From NCBI GenBank assembly GCA_035296905.1, contig DATHAA010000053.1, positions 1-29,462 of the forward strand: DNA of 29,462 nt, written 5' to 3'. This DNA is from DATEOR01 sp035296905. GTDB taxonomy: Bacteria; Actinomycetota; Thermoleophilia; Gaiellales; Gaiellaceae. The notes beneath the pieces were generated by a model. The model had not been told where the DNA came from. It was given only the letters and a program-made list of their open reading frames with translations, and made no database searches. Of the stretch, positions 1-8,112 are shown one piece after another (the first letter of the stretch is position 1; the number at the start of each line of letters is the position of its first letter). The position numbers and the translations under genes were made by a program.

Positions 1-1
1 G

Positions 2-568
2 GAGTACGTCGGCTCGGTCATGGAGCTGAACAACGAGCGCCGCGGACGCTTCGACCACCTGGAGTACTTGAGCGAGGAACGCGTCATGCTCTCGTACGAC
101 CTTCCGTTGCCGGAGATCGTCTACGACTACTACGACCAGCTGAAGAGCCGCACGAAGGGCTACGCCAGCTTCGACTACGACGTGGTCGGCTTCGAGGAGG
201 GGAAGCTCGTGCGCGTTGACATCCTGCTCGCGGGCGATCCCGTCGACGCTCTCAGCCTCATCGTCCACCGGGACGGTGCCTACGCGCGCGGGCGCGCACT
301 CGTCGATCGCCTGCGCGAGGAGATTCCGCGACAGATGTTCGACGTTCCGGTACAGGCCGCGATCGGCTCGCGCGTGATTGCGCGGGAGACGATCAAGGCG
401 CGGCGGAAGGACGTGCTCGCGAAGTGCTATGGCGGCGACGTCACCCGAAAGCGCAAGCTGCTCGAGCGCCAGAAGAAGGGCAAGAAGCGCATGAAGCAGG
501 TCGGCTCGGTCGAGGTGCCGCAGGAGGCGTTCCTCGCCGTCCTCAACCTGGAGGGGAACAAGCGATGA
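2..568 (+). CDS. lepA: Elongation factor 4 (LepA), C-terminal part, 5' truncated by window edge
   Basis: This is the last 188 residues of the ribosome-associated GTPase EF4/LepA, which back-translocates or rescues stalled ribosomes. The frame is open from base 2. The first residues, EYVGSVMELNNERRG, match the conserved segment opening the EF-G domain V-like fold of LepA. The region ending in a lysine/arginine-rich tail (about residues 130-165 here, with YGGDVTRKRKLLERQKKGKK) is the LepA-specific C-terminal domain that inserts toward the peptidyl-transferase centre. The GTPase domain and domains II-III lie upstream of the window. The stop TGA overlaps the ATG of hemW (ATGA), so the two are translationally coupled. 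The lepA-hemW-hrcA-dnaJ order is widespread in Gram-positive bacteria. Confidence 0.96.
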   Translation, partial: EYVGSVMELNNERRGRFDHLEYLSEERVMLSYDLPLPEIVYDYYDQLKSRTKGYASFDYDVVGFEEGKLVRVDILLAGDPVDALSLIVHRDGAYARGRALVDRLREEIPRQMFDVPVQAAIGSRVIARETIKARRKDVLAKCYGGDVTRKRKLLERQKKGKKRMKQVGSVEVPQEAFLAVLNLEGNKR

Positions 569-1686
569 ACGCGGGCCGCGTGCGCCATCTCTACGTGCAT
601 CTGCCGTTCTGCGCGTCGCGGTGCGGCTACTGCGACTTCGTGACGCTCGTGGGACGCCCGGGCGAGCACGGGCGCTACGTCGATGCGGTGCTGACCGAGC
701 TCGAGCTGGAACGAGGCCGGCTTGCGGACGGGGTCGAGACGGTTTTCGTCGGGGGCGGCACGCCGACGTTCACCGAGCCGGCCGAGCTGCGCCGGCTGCT
801 CGAGGCGCTGCCCGCGGCGGCGGAGGTGACGGTCGAGGCGAACCCGGAGACCGTGACGCCGGAGCTCGCCGCGCTTCTTCGGGATGCGGGTGTGACGAGA
901 GTCTCGCTCGGTGCCCAGAGCTTCGAGCCGCGGCTTCTTGAGGTGCTCGACCGCCGCGCTCGGCCCGAGGATGTCCGGCGTGCTTTCTACCATCTCCGTG
1001 ATGCCAACTTCGACAACATCAACCTGGACCTCATCTACGGAATCCCCGGCCAGGAGCCCTCCGACCTGGAACGGGATCTCGACGAGGCCCTAGCCCTCGG
1101 CCCAGAGCACCTGTCCTGCTACGAGCTCGAAGCGAAGCCGGGCACACGCTTCACCCACGCGCACGGAGAGGAGCTCGCTCGCCAGGCGGAGTCGATGGAG
1201 GGATATTTCGAGCTCGTCGTCGAAACGCTCATCGAAGCCGGCTACCGCTGGTACGAGACCGCCAACTTCTGCCGGGAGGATCGCCGCGCCCGCCACAACC
1301 TCGCCTACTGGTTGGGGCATGACTATCTCGGCCTGGGAATGGGCGCCGTCTCGACCGTCCACGGTCTACGCTGGCGGAACCTGCCCGCGCTGCCGCGCTA
1401 CCTTGCCGCGTTGGCGAGCGGGGAGTCTCCGCCCCGCGAGCTCGAGCCGTTGGCCACGTCGACGCAGACACAGGAGCGGCTCATGCTCGGCCTGCGCCTG
1501 GACGACCCGCTTCCGTTGGCGCAGGTCCAGGCTGCGCTCGATCTCGAGGCGCTCGCTCGGCTGGAAAGGCTTGGGCTCGTCGAGCGGCAGGGCGACGCGC
1601 TGCTCCTCACGCGCCGTGGCCGGTTTCTCGGAGGTGGCGTCACGGCTGAGCTTCTCGCTGAATTCCCTGCAAATAACTACAATTGA
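565..1686 (+). CDS. hemW: HemW-type radical SAM protein (heme chaperone, formerly 'oxygen-independent coproporphyrinogen III oxidase-like')
   Basis: A 373-residue radical SAM protein. Residues 16-23 carry the cluster motif CASRCGYC followed by DF, typical of HemW. The GGGTPT motif and the segment NINLDLIYGIPGQ are also HemW/HemN signatures. HemW proteins bind a 4Fe-4S cluster and heme and are thought to deliver heme to respiratory enzymes; they are usually not true coproporphyrinogen dehydrogenases. The ATG at 565 is chosen over the longer open frame because it overlaps the lepA stop (ATGA) and has GGAGGGG at 550-556, while the upstream extension is an Arg/Ala-rich shadow of lepA. Length fits the family. 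The last codons are unusually AT-rich and hold the likely promoter of hrcA. Confidence 0.93.
   Translation: MNAGRVRHLYVHLPFCASRCGYCDFVTLVGRPGEHGRYVDAVLTELELERGRLADGVETVFVGGGTPTFTEPAELRRLLEALPAAAEVTVEANPETVTPELAALLRDAGVTRVSLGAQSFEPRLLEVLDRRARPEDVRRAFYHLRDANFDNINLDLIYGIPGQEPSDLERDLDEALALGPEHLSCYELEAKPGTRFTHAHGEELARQAESMEGYFELVVETLIEAGYRWYETANFCREDRRARHNLAYWLGHDYLGLGMGAVSTVHGLRWRNLPALPRYLAALASGESPPRELEPLATSTQTQERLMLGLRLDDPLPLAQVQAALDLEALARLERLGLVERQGDALLLTRRGRFLGGGVTAELLAEFPANNYN
1678..1683 (+). promoter_or_regulatory. Candidate -10 box (TACAAT) for hrcA-dnaJ
   Basis: TACAAT (one mismatch to TATAAT) sits in an AT-rich patch inside the hemW 3' end, nine bases before the ATG of hrcA. No convincing -35 is visible 16-19 bases upstream. 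If real, the transcript would be leaderless or carry a leader of only 2-3 bases. No CIRCE palindrome is present nearby. Confidence 0.45.
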
Positions 1687-1692
1687 TCGGGT

Positions 1693-2742
1693 ATGACGCC
1701 AGGGCCTGAACCCGTGCTCACGCCTCGCCAAAAGGAGATCCTCGTGCGCGTCGTCGAGGAGTACGTCGCGACCGGGGCGCCTGTCGGCTCGAAGACGCTG
1801 GTGCAGCGGGCCGCGATGGGCGTCTCTTCCTCGACGGTTCGCTACGAGCTCGCGGTCCTCGAGGAGCAGGGGCTTCTCTCGCACCCGCACACCTCAGCGG
1901 GACGAGTCCCGACCGACCTCGGCTACCGCCTCTTCGTGGACAAGGTGATCGACGAGCTCGAGCCGCGGCCCTCCGATGTCGCACTCGACCTGGACTTCTC
2001 CCAGCTGCGAACTGAAGTCGAAACCGCCTTGCAGGCGACGACGGACGCGCTCGCGGAGGTCACGCACCTGCTCGCGCTCGTGTCGGCGCCTCCGCTCGAG
2101 GCGACGACGGTCAGGCGCGTCGAGGTCCTGCTTCTACAGGCTCAGCTCGTGATGGTGGTCGTCATCACGGCGACCGGAGGAGTGACGAAGCGCCTGTTCA
2201 CGTTCGCCCGCGCAGTCGACCCGGGCCTGGCCGAGTGGGCCGGCGAGTATCTGAACGAGAGCCTCGGCGGCCGCCAGCTGGGCGGGCGGATGCTGCGCGC
2301 CTGCCTGGAGGACCCGCATCTCGGCACCCGCGAGCGGGAGTTCGTCGCGGAGCTCCGGCCCGCGTTCTCTGCGGTGCTCGAAACGCCGGAGCAAGCGTTT
2401 TACGTCGGCGGCACCGCAGGCGTTCTCGGCGAGTTCCGGCCTGACGAGCTGGCCGGATACCAGCGCCTGCTCGAGGTGCTAGAGCAGCGCGCGATGGCAC
2501 TCGAGCTGATGCGTGCGAGCCTCGTCTCCAAAGGCCCCTTCGTGCGCGTCGGTTCCGAGCTCGCGGACCCGCAGCTCGCGACTGTCTCCCTTGTCGGGGC
2601 GCCGTACGGGCTCCGGCACCGCAATCTCGGCACCGTCAGCCTCATCGGGCCGATGCGGATGGACTACGTCAAGGCGATCGAAGCTGTCCGGGCCGCCGCG
2701 AGGGAGCTCTCCCACTTCGTCGAAGACCTCTACGAGAACTGA
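1693..2742 (+). CDS. hrcA: Heat-inducible transcription repressor HrcA
   Basis: 349 residues, the normal HrcA length. It has an N-terminal winged helix (LTPRQKEILVRVVEEYV, then GAPVGSKTL and SSSTVRYELAVLEEQGLL), followed by the GAF-like domain and the C-terminal segment LATVSLVGAPYG...LGTVSLIGPMRMDY that is diagnostic of the family. HrcA represses groESL/dnaK-type operons by binding CIRCE and needs GroEL for folding. It sits 4 bases upstream of dnaJ, the usual pairing. ATG 1693 is used; an in-frame GTG at 1714 (just before LTPRQK) is an equally plausible start, and neither has a good ribosome site. There is no CIRCE in front of the gene, so autoregulation through CIRCE is not supported here. 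Confidence 0.95.
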   Translation: MTPGPEPVLTPRQKEILVRVVEEYVATGAPVGSKTLVQRAAMGVSSSTVRYELAVLEEQGLLSHPHTSAGRVPTDLGYRLFVDKVIDELEPRPSDVALDLDFSQLRTEVETALQATTDALAEVTHLLALVSAPPLEATTVRRVEVLLLQAQLVMVVVITATGGVTKRLFTFARAVDPGLAEWAGEYLNESLGGRQLGGRMLRACLEDPHLGTREREFVAELRPAFSAVLETPEQAFYVGGTAGVLGEFRPDELAGYQRLLEVLEQRAMALELMRASLVSKGPFVRVGSELADPQLATVSLVGAPYGLRHRNLGTVSLIGPMRMDYVKAIEAVRAAARELSHFVEDLYEN

Positions 2743-2745
2743 GCC

Positions 2746-3861
2746 GTGGCGAGCGCGAGGCGCGATTACTACGCCATCCTCGGGATTGAGCCGGGCGCGT
2801 CGGACAAGGAGATCAAGTCCGCCTTCAGGCGGCTCGCGCGCGAGCTGCATCCGGACGTTTCCGACCATCCGGAGGCACAGGAGCGGTTCCGCGAGGCGGC
2901 CGAGGCCTACGAGGTGCTCTCCAAGTCGGAGACGAGGGAGCTCTACGACCGCTACGGCCACGAAGGGCTTCGGACAGGGGGCTTCCGCCCGAGCGACTTC
3001 GCCAACATCGCGGATCTCTTTTCGACCTTCTTCGGGGACGAGCTCTTCGGGGGAGCGGGCGCCGGGTCGCGCCGGGCCCGCGGAGCCGACGTCATGGCCG
3101 AGGTCGCAGTCGAGCTCGAGGAGGCGGCTCGGGGCGCCAAGCGTGATGTCCGGATCCCGGTTGCCGTGCCGTGCCAGACCTGCGGAGCGACCGGAGCGGC
3201 GCCCGGAACGAGCCCCGAGACCTGCCCGGCTTGCGGTGGCAGCGGGCGGCTCCAATCCGTCTCATCGTCCATCTTCGGTCAGTTCATCCGTACACAGACG
3301 TGTGGCGAGTGCAACGGCGCGGGCGAGGTCGTGGCAACGCCCTGTCCTGACTGCAAGGGAACACGGCGCAGGACTGAGGAGCGTGCGCTCGAGGTCGACG
3401 TTCCGCCCGGGATTCACGACGGGCAGCGCATCCGCCTCTCCGGCGAGGGCCATGCCGGGGAGCTCGGCGGCCGCGCGGGCGATGCCTACGTCCTCGTGCA
3501 CATCAGGCCTGACCCGCGGTTCGTGCGCGACGGCAACGACATCATCTCGACCGTCGACCTGACCATGTCCGAAGCCGCGCTCGGAGCGCAGACCACGGTG
3601 CCGACCCTGGACGGTGAGGTCGAGCTCGAGTTCAAGCCGGGCACGCAGGCGGGCGAGATCCGGGTCCTGCGTGGCAAGGGCATGCCGGTGCTGCAGGGCT
3701 TCGGACACGGAGATCATCGTCTGCTCGTGAACGTCGCGGTGCCACGGAACCTGAGCGACGAGCAGCGGCGGCTGCTCGAGGAGTTCGCGCGGGCCGAGCA
3801 CGAGGCAAACTACAAGGTCGAGGGAGGCTTCTTCGAGAAGCTCCGGGCCGCGTTCCGCTGA
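2746..3861 (+). CDS. dnaJ: Chaperone protein DnaJ (Hsp40, type I)
   Basis: A 371-residue type I J-protein starting at GTG 2746. The J domain (about residues 6-70) contains HPD at 35-37, needed to stimulate DnaK ATPase. A short Gly/Phe region with LFSTFFGDELFGG follows. Four CxxCxGxG-type zinc modules are visible (CQTCGATGA, CPACGGSGR, CGECNGAGE, CPDCKGTR), then the C-terminal substrate-binding barrels and the dimerisation tail. It hands unfolded substrates to DnaK; dnaK and grpE are not in this window, so this is the second, hrcA-linked dnaJ arrangement common in actinobacteria. It is only 3 bases downstream of hrcA and certainly co-transcribed. Confidence 0.96.
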   Translation: MASARRDYYAILGIEPGASDKEIKSAFRRLARELHPDVSDHPEAQERFREAAEAYEVLSKSETRELYDRYGHEGLRTGGFRPSDFANIADLFSTFFGDELFGGAGAGSRRARGADVMAEVAVELEEAARGAKRDVRIPVAVPCQTCGATGAAPGTSPETCPACGGSGRLQSVSSSIFGQFIRTQTCGECNGAGEVVATPCPDCKGTRRRTEERALEVDVPPGIHDGQRIRLSGEGHAGELGGRAGDAYVLVHIRPDPRFVRDGNDIISTVDLTMSEAALGAQTTVPTLDGEVELEFKPGTQAGEIRVLRGKGMPVLQGFGHGDHRLLVNVAVPRNLSDEQRRLLEEFARAEHEANYKVEGGFFEKLRAAFR

Positions 3862-3881
3862 GCGACTCACTCCTTCGCCGT

Positions 3882-4625
3882 GTGTCCGTGCGCGTCGCCG
3901 CAGAGCGTGCCGAAGAGGCGCGCGCCCTCTTGATCGAGCTCTTCCCCGAAGGATTCGAGGAGGTCGCGATGGACGGCGGGATCGAGTTCGCCGCCTATAC
4001 GAAGGCCGGGGGCGAGGAGCGCCTCTGGCAGGTTTTCGGGCCGGGGGCCGCGAGCGATGTGGACGCAGGCTGGAGCGAGGCCTGGAAGCGTTTTCATCAG
4101 CCTGTGCGCATCGGCCGGCTTTGGGTCGGCCCGCCGTGGGAGGAGCCGGACGAGGGCCGCATGGCCGTCGTCGTAGATCCTGGGCAGGCGTTCGGGACGG
4201 GCGCTCATCCGACGACGCAGCTCTGCCTTCGCTTCCTCCTCGAGCACGAGCCTGTCTCGCTGCTCGATCTCGGCTGCGGCTCCGGTGTGCTCTCGATCGC
4301 CGCCGCGAAGCTCGGCTACGGGCCGGTGACTGCGCTCGACCTCGACGACGCCGCCGTCGCAGCGACCCGGATGAACGCCGAGGTGAACGACGTCGAGCTC
4401 AGGGTGGATCGACGCGACGTCCTCTCCGACCCGCTGCCTCCCGCGGACCTGGCACTGGCGAACATCGCCAGTGAGCCCCTGGGCGAGGCTGCGGGGCGGA
4501 TCGAGGCTGCGGAGCTCATCGCATCCGGGTATCTCGTCAGCGAGGAGCCCGAGCTCGAAGGCTGGAAACTCGACGAGCGGAAGGAGCTCCAGGGCTGGGT
4601 CGCCGACCGCTTCGCCCGCGCCTGA
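3882..4625 (+). CDS. prmA: Ribosomal protein L11 methyltransferase PrmA
   Basis: A 247-residue class I SAM methyltransferase. The family signature DPGQAFGTGAHPTTQLCL and the SAM-binding LLDLGCGSGVLSIAAAKLG (about residues 126-145) identify PrmA, which trimethylates lysines and the N-terminus of ribosomal protein L11. The substrate-recognition N-terminal domain (about 90 residues) is present but shorter than in E. coli. The catalytic-site motif reads LANIASEPL where N-I-L/N-I-A is usual. GTG 3882 is taken as start; an in-frame GTG at 3888 is possible, and neither has a clear ribosome site. It follows dnaJ by 20 bases, as in many Gram-positive genomes. Confidence 0.92.
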   Translation: MSVRVAAERAEEARALLIELFPEGFEEVAMDGGIEFAAYTKAGGEERLWQVFGPGAASDVDAGWSEAWKRFHQPVRIGRLWVGPPWEEPDEGRMAVVVDPGQAFGTGAHPTTQLCLRFLLEHEPVSLLDLGCGSGVLSIAAAKLGYGPVTALDLDDAAVAATRMNAEVNDVELRVDRRDVLSDPLPPADLALANIASEPLGEAAGRIEAAELIASGYLVSEEPELEGWKLDERKELQGWVADRFARA

Positions 4626-4639
4626 TTTCATGCGACCTC

Positions 4640-4667
4640 CCGCCCGAGGTCGGCTAGCATCGGGCGG
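4640..4667 (+). promoter_or_regulatory. Inverted repeat enclosing a candidate -10 box in front of mtaB
   Basis: CCGCCCGA (4640-4647) and TCGGGCGG (4660-4667) form a perfect 8-bp inverted repeat with a 12-base loop. A candidate -10, TAGCAT (4655-4660), lies at its right arm, nine bases before the ATG of mtaB. The element could be a weak terminator for the prmA transcript, an operator over the promoter, or both. There is no T-run after it. Confidence 0.4.
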
Positions 4668-4669
4668 TC

Positions 4670-5863
4670 ATGGCGACCTTCTCGAGCTCGTTCCTCGGCT
4701 GCAAGATCTCCCACACGGACGCCCAGGAGCTGCGCGAGCGACTGATCTCCGACGGGCATATCGAAAGCGAAGGAGCGGTTGACGTCGCCGTCGTCAATAC
4801 GTGTTGCGTCACGCACGAGGCCGTCCGAAAGTCCCGTCAGGAAGCGCGCCGGGCGGCTCGTCGCGCGCGGCGCGTCTACGTGACCGGCTGCGCGGCGAAC
4901 CTCGAAGGAAGCTTCGACGGACTTTCCGAGAACGTCGAAGTCGTCCGGCTCCCGAGCGAGCGAGCCGCCGGGTTCGTCGCCGGCGCCGTCGGGGCGCTGG
5001 GATGCGTCCAGGCGGATGTCGGTCTGGATCGGGTGCGCGCCTTCGTGAAGATCCAGGACGGCTGCAGCTTCTCCTGCAGTTTCTGCGTGATCCCCGAGGT
5101 TCGGGGCTCGTCCCGGAGCCGCCCGGCTTCCGCCGTGGTCGCCGAGGTCGAGCGCCGCGTATCGCAGGGCCACCCCGAGATCGTCCTCACGGGAATCAAC
5201 CTGGGCTGCTACCGCGACCGTGAGGCTGGATACGGGCTGTCACGCCTCGTCCGCGAGGTGGGCGCCGTTCCGGGCGTCGAGCGGCTGCGCCTGTCCTCCA
5301 TCGAGGTCAACCATCTGACGGACGAGCTCGTCGCAGCGATGCGGGAGACGCCCGGTGTCTCGCCGCACCTGCACGTTCCGCTTCAATCCGGCGACGACGG
5401 CGTCCTCAGGGAGATGGGGCGGCGCTACGATGTCGCGACATACCTGCGGCGGGTGGAGAGGGCTCGGGGCTTCAACCTCACGACCGACGTGATCGTCGGC
5501 TTCCCAAACGAGGACGAACCGGCCTTCGAGCGGACGCTCGAGGCTGTGCGCGAGGCAGGCATCACGAAAGTGCACGTTTTCCCGTACTCGCCGCGACCGG
5601 GTACTCGCACCGCGGACGACGACCGCGTGCCGGCGGCCGTGAAGAAGGAGCGCAGCGCTCGCCTGCGGGCGCTGTCCGCCGAAGCGTGCCGCCGCCGCTG
5701 GGCGCGAAAGCTCGGGCGCACGGAGACGGTGCTGCTCGACCGGCCCGGCCGGGGCTACGGCGACGACTACTCACCGTGGCTCGTCGAGGGCCCCCAGGGC
5801 CAGTTCGTGCGGGTGCGGGCGCACGATGTCACCGAGGAGGGAATCGTTGGCCTCGCAGCCTGA
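4670..5863 (+). CDS. mtaB: MtaB-type tRNA t6A37 methylthiotransferase (radical SAM, MiaB/RimO superfamily)
   Basis: A 397-residue methylthiotransferase that probably converts t6A37 to ms2t6A37 in tRNAs reading ANN codons. The N-terminal UPF0004 domain supplies three cysteines for the auxiliary cluster: C11 (FLGCK), C45 (NTCCVT) and C74 (VTGCAAN). The radical SAM cluster is C132-C136-C139 in QDGCSFSCSFCVIP. The segment TDVIVGFPNEDE and a C-terminal TRAM-like domain complete the layout. MtaB is preferred over MiaB and RimO because of the position right after prmA (the yqeV context in Firmicutes), the short length and the GCK motif; subfamily is inferred. The start ATG follows closely behind a candidate -10 box and there is no ribosome site, suggesting leaderless translation. 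Confidence 0.85.
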   Translation: MATFSSSFLGCKISHTDAQELRERLISDGHIESEGAVDVAVVNTCCVTHEAVRKSRQEARRAARRARRVYVTGCAANLEGSFDGLSENVEVVRLPSERAAGFVAGAVGALGCVQADVGLDRVRAFVKIQDGCSFSCSFCVIPEVRGSSRSRPASAVVAEVERRVSQGHPEIVLTGINLGCYRDREAGYGLSRLVREVGAVPGVERLRLSSIEVNHLTDELVAAMRETPGVSPHLHVPLQSGDDGVLREMGRRYDVATYLRRVERARGFNLTTDVIVGFPNEDEPAFERTLEAVREAGITKVHVFPYSPRPGTRTADDDRVPAAVKKERSARLRALSAEACRRRWARKLGRTETVLLDRPGRGYGDDYSPWLVEGPQGQFVRVRAHDVTEEGIVGLAA

Positions 5864-6176
5864 CTGTCTCTTCTGCCGGCTCGTGCGCGAGGGTGAGCAC
5901 GTCAACGCGGCCCATGGCTTCGTCGCCGTCGAGGACATCAACCCGAAGGCGCCCGTCCACCTTCTCGTTCTGCCGGAGCGCCACGTCGACACGTTTCGGG
6001 ACGTATCTGCATTCGAGCCCGACGAGGCGAAGCGGATGCTCGAGTTCGTCGCCGCTACGGCGAGAAACGCAGGCCTCGAGGACTATCAAGTCGTGGTCAA
6101 CGTGGGACCAGGAGCGGGCCAGACCGTCATCCACCTGCACTGGCACGTGCTCGGCGGGGGGAGGCCGTTCGAATGA
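5847..6176 (+). CDS. HIT family (histidine triad, HinT-like) nucleotide-binding protein
   Basis: A 109-residue HIT protein, probably a HinT-like purine nucleoside phosphoramidase. The histidine triad is seen in VIHLHWHVLGG near the C-terminus, and the N-terminal CLFC (C7, C10) is typical of the zinc-carrying subset. HINPK-like strand DINPKAPVHLLVLPERHVDT also fits. TTG 5847 is preferred because GGAGGG at 5836-5841 lies 5 bases upstream and the protein then begins just before DCLFC, as in homologues; ATG 5826 gives seven extra residues and lies further inside mtaB. The gene overlaps mtaB by 17 bases and yqeY by 4 bases (ATGA), so all three are coupled. Confidence 0.9.
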   Translation: MASQPDCLFCRLVREGEHVNAAHGFVAVEDINPKAPVHLLVLPERHVDTFRDVSAFEPDEAKRMLEFVAATARNAGLEDYQVVVNVGPGAGQTVIHLHWHVLGGGRPFE

Positions 6177-6616
6177 GCCTGATCGGCCGGATCGAGGACG
6201 AGCTCAAGGCTGCGATGCGCGCTCGCGACCAGGAGCGAACTAACACGCTCCGCATGACGCTCTCCTCGCTGCGCGCCGCCGAGAAGGACCTTCAGCGGCC
6301 ACTCAAGGACGACGAGGAGCTGCAGGTGCTCCAACGCGAGCGCAAAAGGCGGACTGAGGCCGCGGAGGCGTTTCGCGAGGTCGACCGACCCGAGCAGGCG
6401 GACAAGGAGGACCGAGAGCTAGCCGTCATCGAGGAGTTCATGCCGGAGCCGATGTCCGAAGAGGCGATCGAGCAGATCATCGACGACGCGATCGCAGAGA
6501 CCGGCGCGACGTCACTGCGGGACCTCGGCCGTGTGATGGCCGACGTGATGCCGCAGGTCGCCGGGCGGGCGGACGGGTCGAGCGTCAGCCAGCTCGTGCG
6601 CGAGAAGCTGGCCTGA
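6173..6616 (+). CDS. yqeY: GatB/YqeY domain protein
   Basis: A 147-residue, mostly helical protein of the YqeY family (about 148 residues is standard). Family features are the N-terminal amphipathic helix MSLIGRIEDELKAAMRARD, the segment RMTLSSLRAAEKD, and EEFMPEPMSEEAIEQIIDDAI preceding the small C-terminal helical domain with GRVMADVMPQVAGRADGS. That last domain resembles the tRNA-binding tail of GatB and GatE, so a role with tRNA or translation is suspected, but the function is not established. It is the last gene of the lepA-to-yqeY series; a GC-rich hairpin with TTTT follows. Confidence 0.92.
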   Translation: MSLIGRIEDELKAAMRARDQERTNTLRMTLSSLRAAEKDLQRPLKDDEELQVLQRERKRRTEAAEAFREVDRPEQADKEDRELAVIEEFMPEPMSEEAIEQIIDDAIAETGATSLRDLGRVMADVMPQVAGRADGSSVSQLVREKLA

Positions 6617-6636
6617 GCCGCGGTCTTTCGGCACAG

Positions 6637-6660
6637 CCCGTGCGCCACGCGCGCGCTTTT
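6637..6660 (+). terminator. Probable Rho-independent terminator after yqeY
   Basis: A GC-only stem (GTGCGC at 6640-6645 pairing with GCGCGC at 6649-6654, one G-T pair, 3-base loop; alternative registers exist in the CG repeat) is followed by GCTTTT at 6655-6660. The remaining 156-base gap to phoH holds no gene and one candidate -10 box. The T-run is short, so strength is uncertain. Confidence 0.5.
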
Positions 6661-6759
6661 CAGCGATACGCTCGACGCGGAGGGAGGCCCGCGGCGGCCC
6701 CGGGCTTCAGTCGAGCCTCACGGCGTTCGACGTGCAGCGGTCGTTTCCGCCGGCCTCAC

Positions 6760-6765
6760 TAAACT
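6760..6765 (+). promoter_or_regulatory. Candidate -10 box (TAAACT) for the phoH-era operon
   Basis: TAAACT matches TANNNT and stands seven bases before the TTG start of phoH, the spacing expected if transcription begins at or next to the start codon. No ribosome site precedes the TTG, consistent with a leaderless mRNA. A -35 element is not obvious. Confidence 0.45.
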
Positions 6766-6772
6766 TCGACCG

Positions 6773-7732
6773 TTGCAGGAAGTTCTCTCGGTTTCCAACG
6801 AGGTCGCGGTCGAGCTCGCCACGGTCGACGACGGCATCCTCGACGCGCTTCGCGACCGCCTCGGCATCGCCCTCCTCCTGCGCGGCAACCGCCTGACGCT
6901 CGAGGGCGACGACGCGCGCGTCGGCCAGGCCCGCGCGGTTGTGGACGAGCTCGTCGAGTTGGTCGAGGGCGGCCAGGCGATCGGGCCCGGGACAGTGCAC
7001 GCGGTTCTCGCCGCGCTCGACGCGGCTGAGGACCCGCGCGAGATCTTCGAGGACGTGGTCTGGCGCCACCGCGGCACGAAGATCACGCCGAAGACGGTCA
7101 ACCAGAAGCGCTATGTGGACGCGATCCGCGGGTGCACGATCACCTTCGGCGTCGGCCCCGCAGGCACGGGCAAGACCTACCTGGCCATGGCCCTCGCGGT
7201 CGCGGCGATGCAGGATCGCGAAGTGAGCCGCATCATCCTCACGCGCCCGGCCGTCGAGGCGGGCGAGCGCCTCGGCTTCCTGCCTGGGGACATGCTCGCC
7301 AAGGTGGATCCGTACCTGCGTCCGCTCTTCGACGCGCTCTACGACATGCTCGACGCCGACCGGCTGAACTCGTACCTGGAGAAGGGAACGATCGAGGTCG
7401 CGCCGCTCGCCTTCATGCGCGGCCGCACGCTCAACGACTCCTTCATCATCCTCGACGAGGCGCAGAACACGACGCCGGAGCAGATGCAGATGTTCCTCAC
7501 GCGCCTCGGGTTTGGCTCGAAGATCGTGGTCACCGGCGACGTGACGCAGGTCGATCTCCCGCGCGAGCAGGCGTCGGGCCTAATCCACGTGCGCGAGATC
7601 CTCGGCGCGATCGAGGGCATCGAGTTCGTCGAGTTCGGGAACCAGGACGTCGTCCGCCACGTGCTCGTGCAGCGGATCGTCGAGGCGTACAAGCGCCACG
7701 CCGACGAGACGGGCACCCAGCGGCGCAAGTGA
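6773..7732 (+). CDS. phoH: PhoH-like (PhoH2/YbeZ-type) ATPase
   Basis: A 319-residue cytoplasmic ATPase of the PhoH family, linked in bacteria to YbeY, RNA metabolism and ribosome biogenesis. A KH-like N-terminal part (LTLEGDDARVGQARAVVDEL, about residues 41-60) precedes the ATPase domain with Walker A GPAGTGKT (128-135), TRPAVEAGERLGFLPGD, and Walker B FIILDEAQN (224-232). The C-terminal FVEFGNQDVVRHVLVQRIVEAY is typical. TTG 6773 is the only reasonable start: it gives the standard N-terminus and lies just after a candidate -10. The stop overlaps the GTG of ybeY by 4 bases, the usual phoH-ybeY pairing. Whether it is a phosphate-starvation gene cannot be told. Confidence 0.94.
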   Translation: MQEVLSVSNEVAVELATVDDGILDALRDRLGIALLLRGNRLTLEGDDARVGQARAVVDELVELVEGGQAIGPGTVHAVLAALDAAEDPREIFEDVVWRHRGTKITPKTVNQKRYVDAIRGCTITFGVGPAGTGKTYLAMALAVAAMQDREVSRIILTRPAVEAGERLGFLPGDMLAKVDPYLRPLFDALYDMLDADRLNSYLEKGTIEVAPLAFMRGRTLNDSFIILDEAQNTTPEQMQMFLTRLGFGSKIVVTGDVTQVDLPREQASGLIHVREILGAIEGIEFVEFGNQDVVRHVLVQRIVEAYKRHADETGTQRRK

Positions 7733-8112
7733 TCGCCATCGAGGTTGAGAACAGAAGCGGCGAGGTCGTGGACGCGGCCGGCGCCGAGTCGCTGGCGCGC
7801 GACGTCCTCGCGGCGGAGGGGATCACCGCCGGCGACCTCGGCATCGCCTACGCCACGCCGTCGGAGATGCGCACGCTGAAACTCCAGCACCTGGGGATCG
7901 AGGAGGCGACCGACGTGCTTTCGTTCCCGATCGACGGCCGCGACGACCTGCCCGAGGACGTGCCGCGCCAGCTCGGCGACGTCGTCCTCTGCCCACAGGT
8001 CGTCGGCAAGGCCTGGCGCGCGCCACTCGTCCATGGGCTACTGCACCTCCTCGGCTACGACCACGGCGCAGAGATGGAGCTGCGCGAGCAGGAGCTCCTC
8101 ACCGAGTCCTGA
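7729..8112 (+). CDS. ybeY: Endoribonuclease YbeY (rRNA maturation factor)
   Basis: A 127-residue single-strand-specific metallo-RNase that helps mature the 3' end of 16S rRNA and takes part in ribosome quality control. The zinc motif HGLLHLLGYDH gives ligands H102, H106 and H112. TDVLSFPID (61-69) and LGDVVLCP (82-89) are the other family signatures. It is a little shorter than E. coli YbeY (155). GTG 7729 overlaps the phoH stop (GTGA) and gives the correct N-terminus; the same frame is open far upstream inside phoH, but that extension is a GC-rich shadow. The stop shares one base with the next start (TGATG). Confidence 0.95.
   Translation: MIAIEVENRSGEVVDAAGAESLARDVLAAEGITAGDLGIAYATPSEMRTLKLQHLGIEEATDVLSFPIDGRDDLPEDVPRQLGDVVLCPQVVGKAWRAPLVHGLLHLLGYDHGAEMELREQELLTES

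Noticed and set aside
424..564. Upstream extension of hemW into lepA
   Set aside because: The added residues are low-complexity Arg/Ala-rich and overlap the conserved LepA tail; ATG 565 has a ribosome site and the normal HemW N-terminus.
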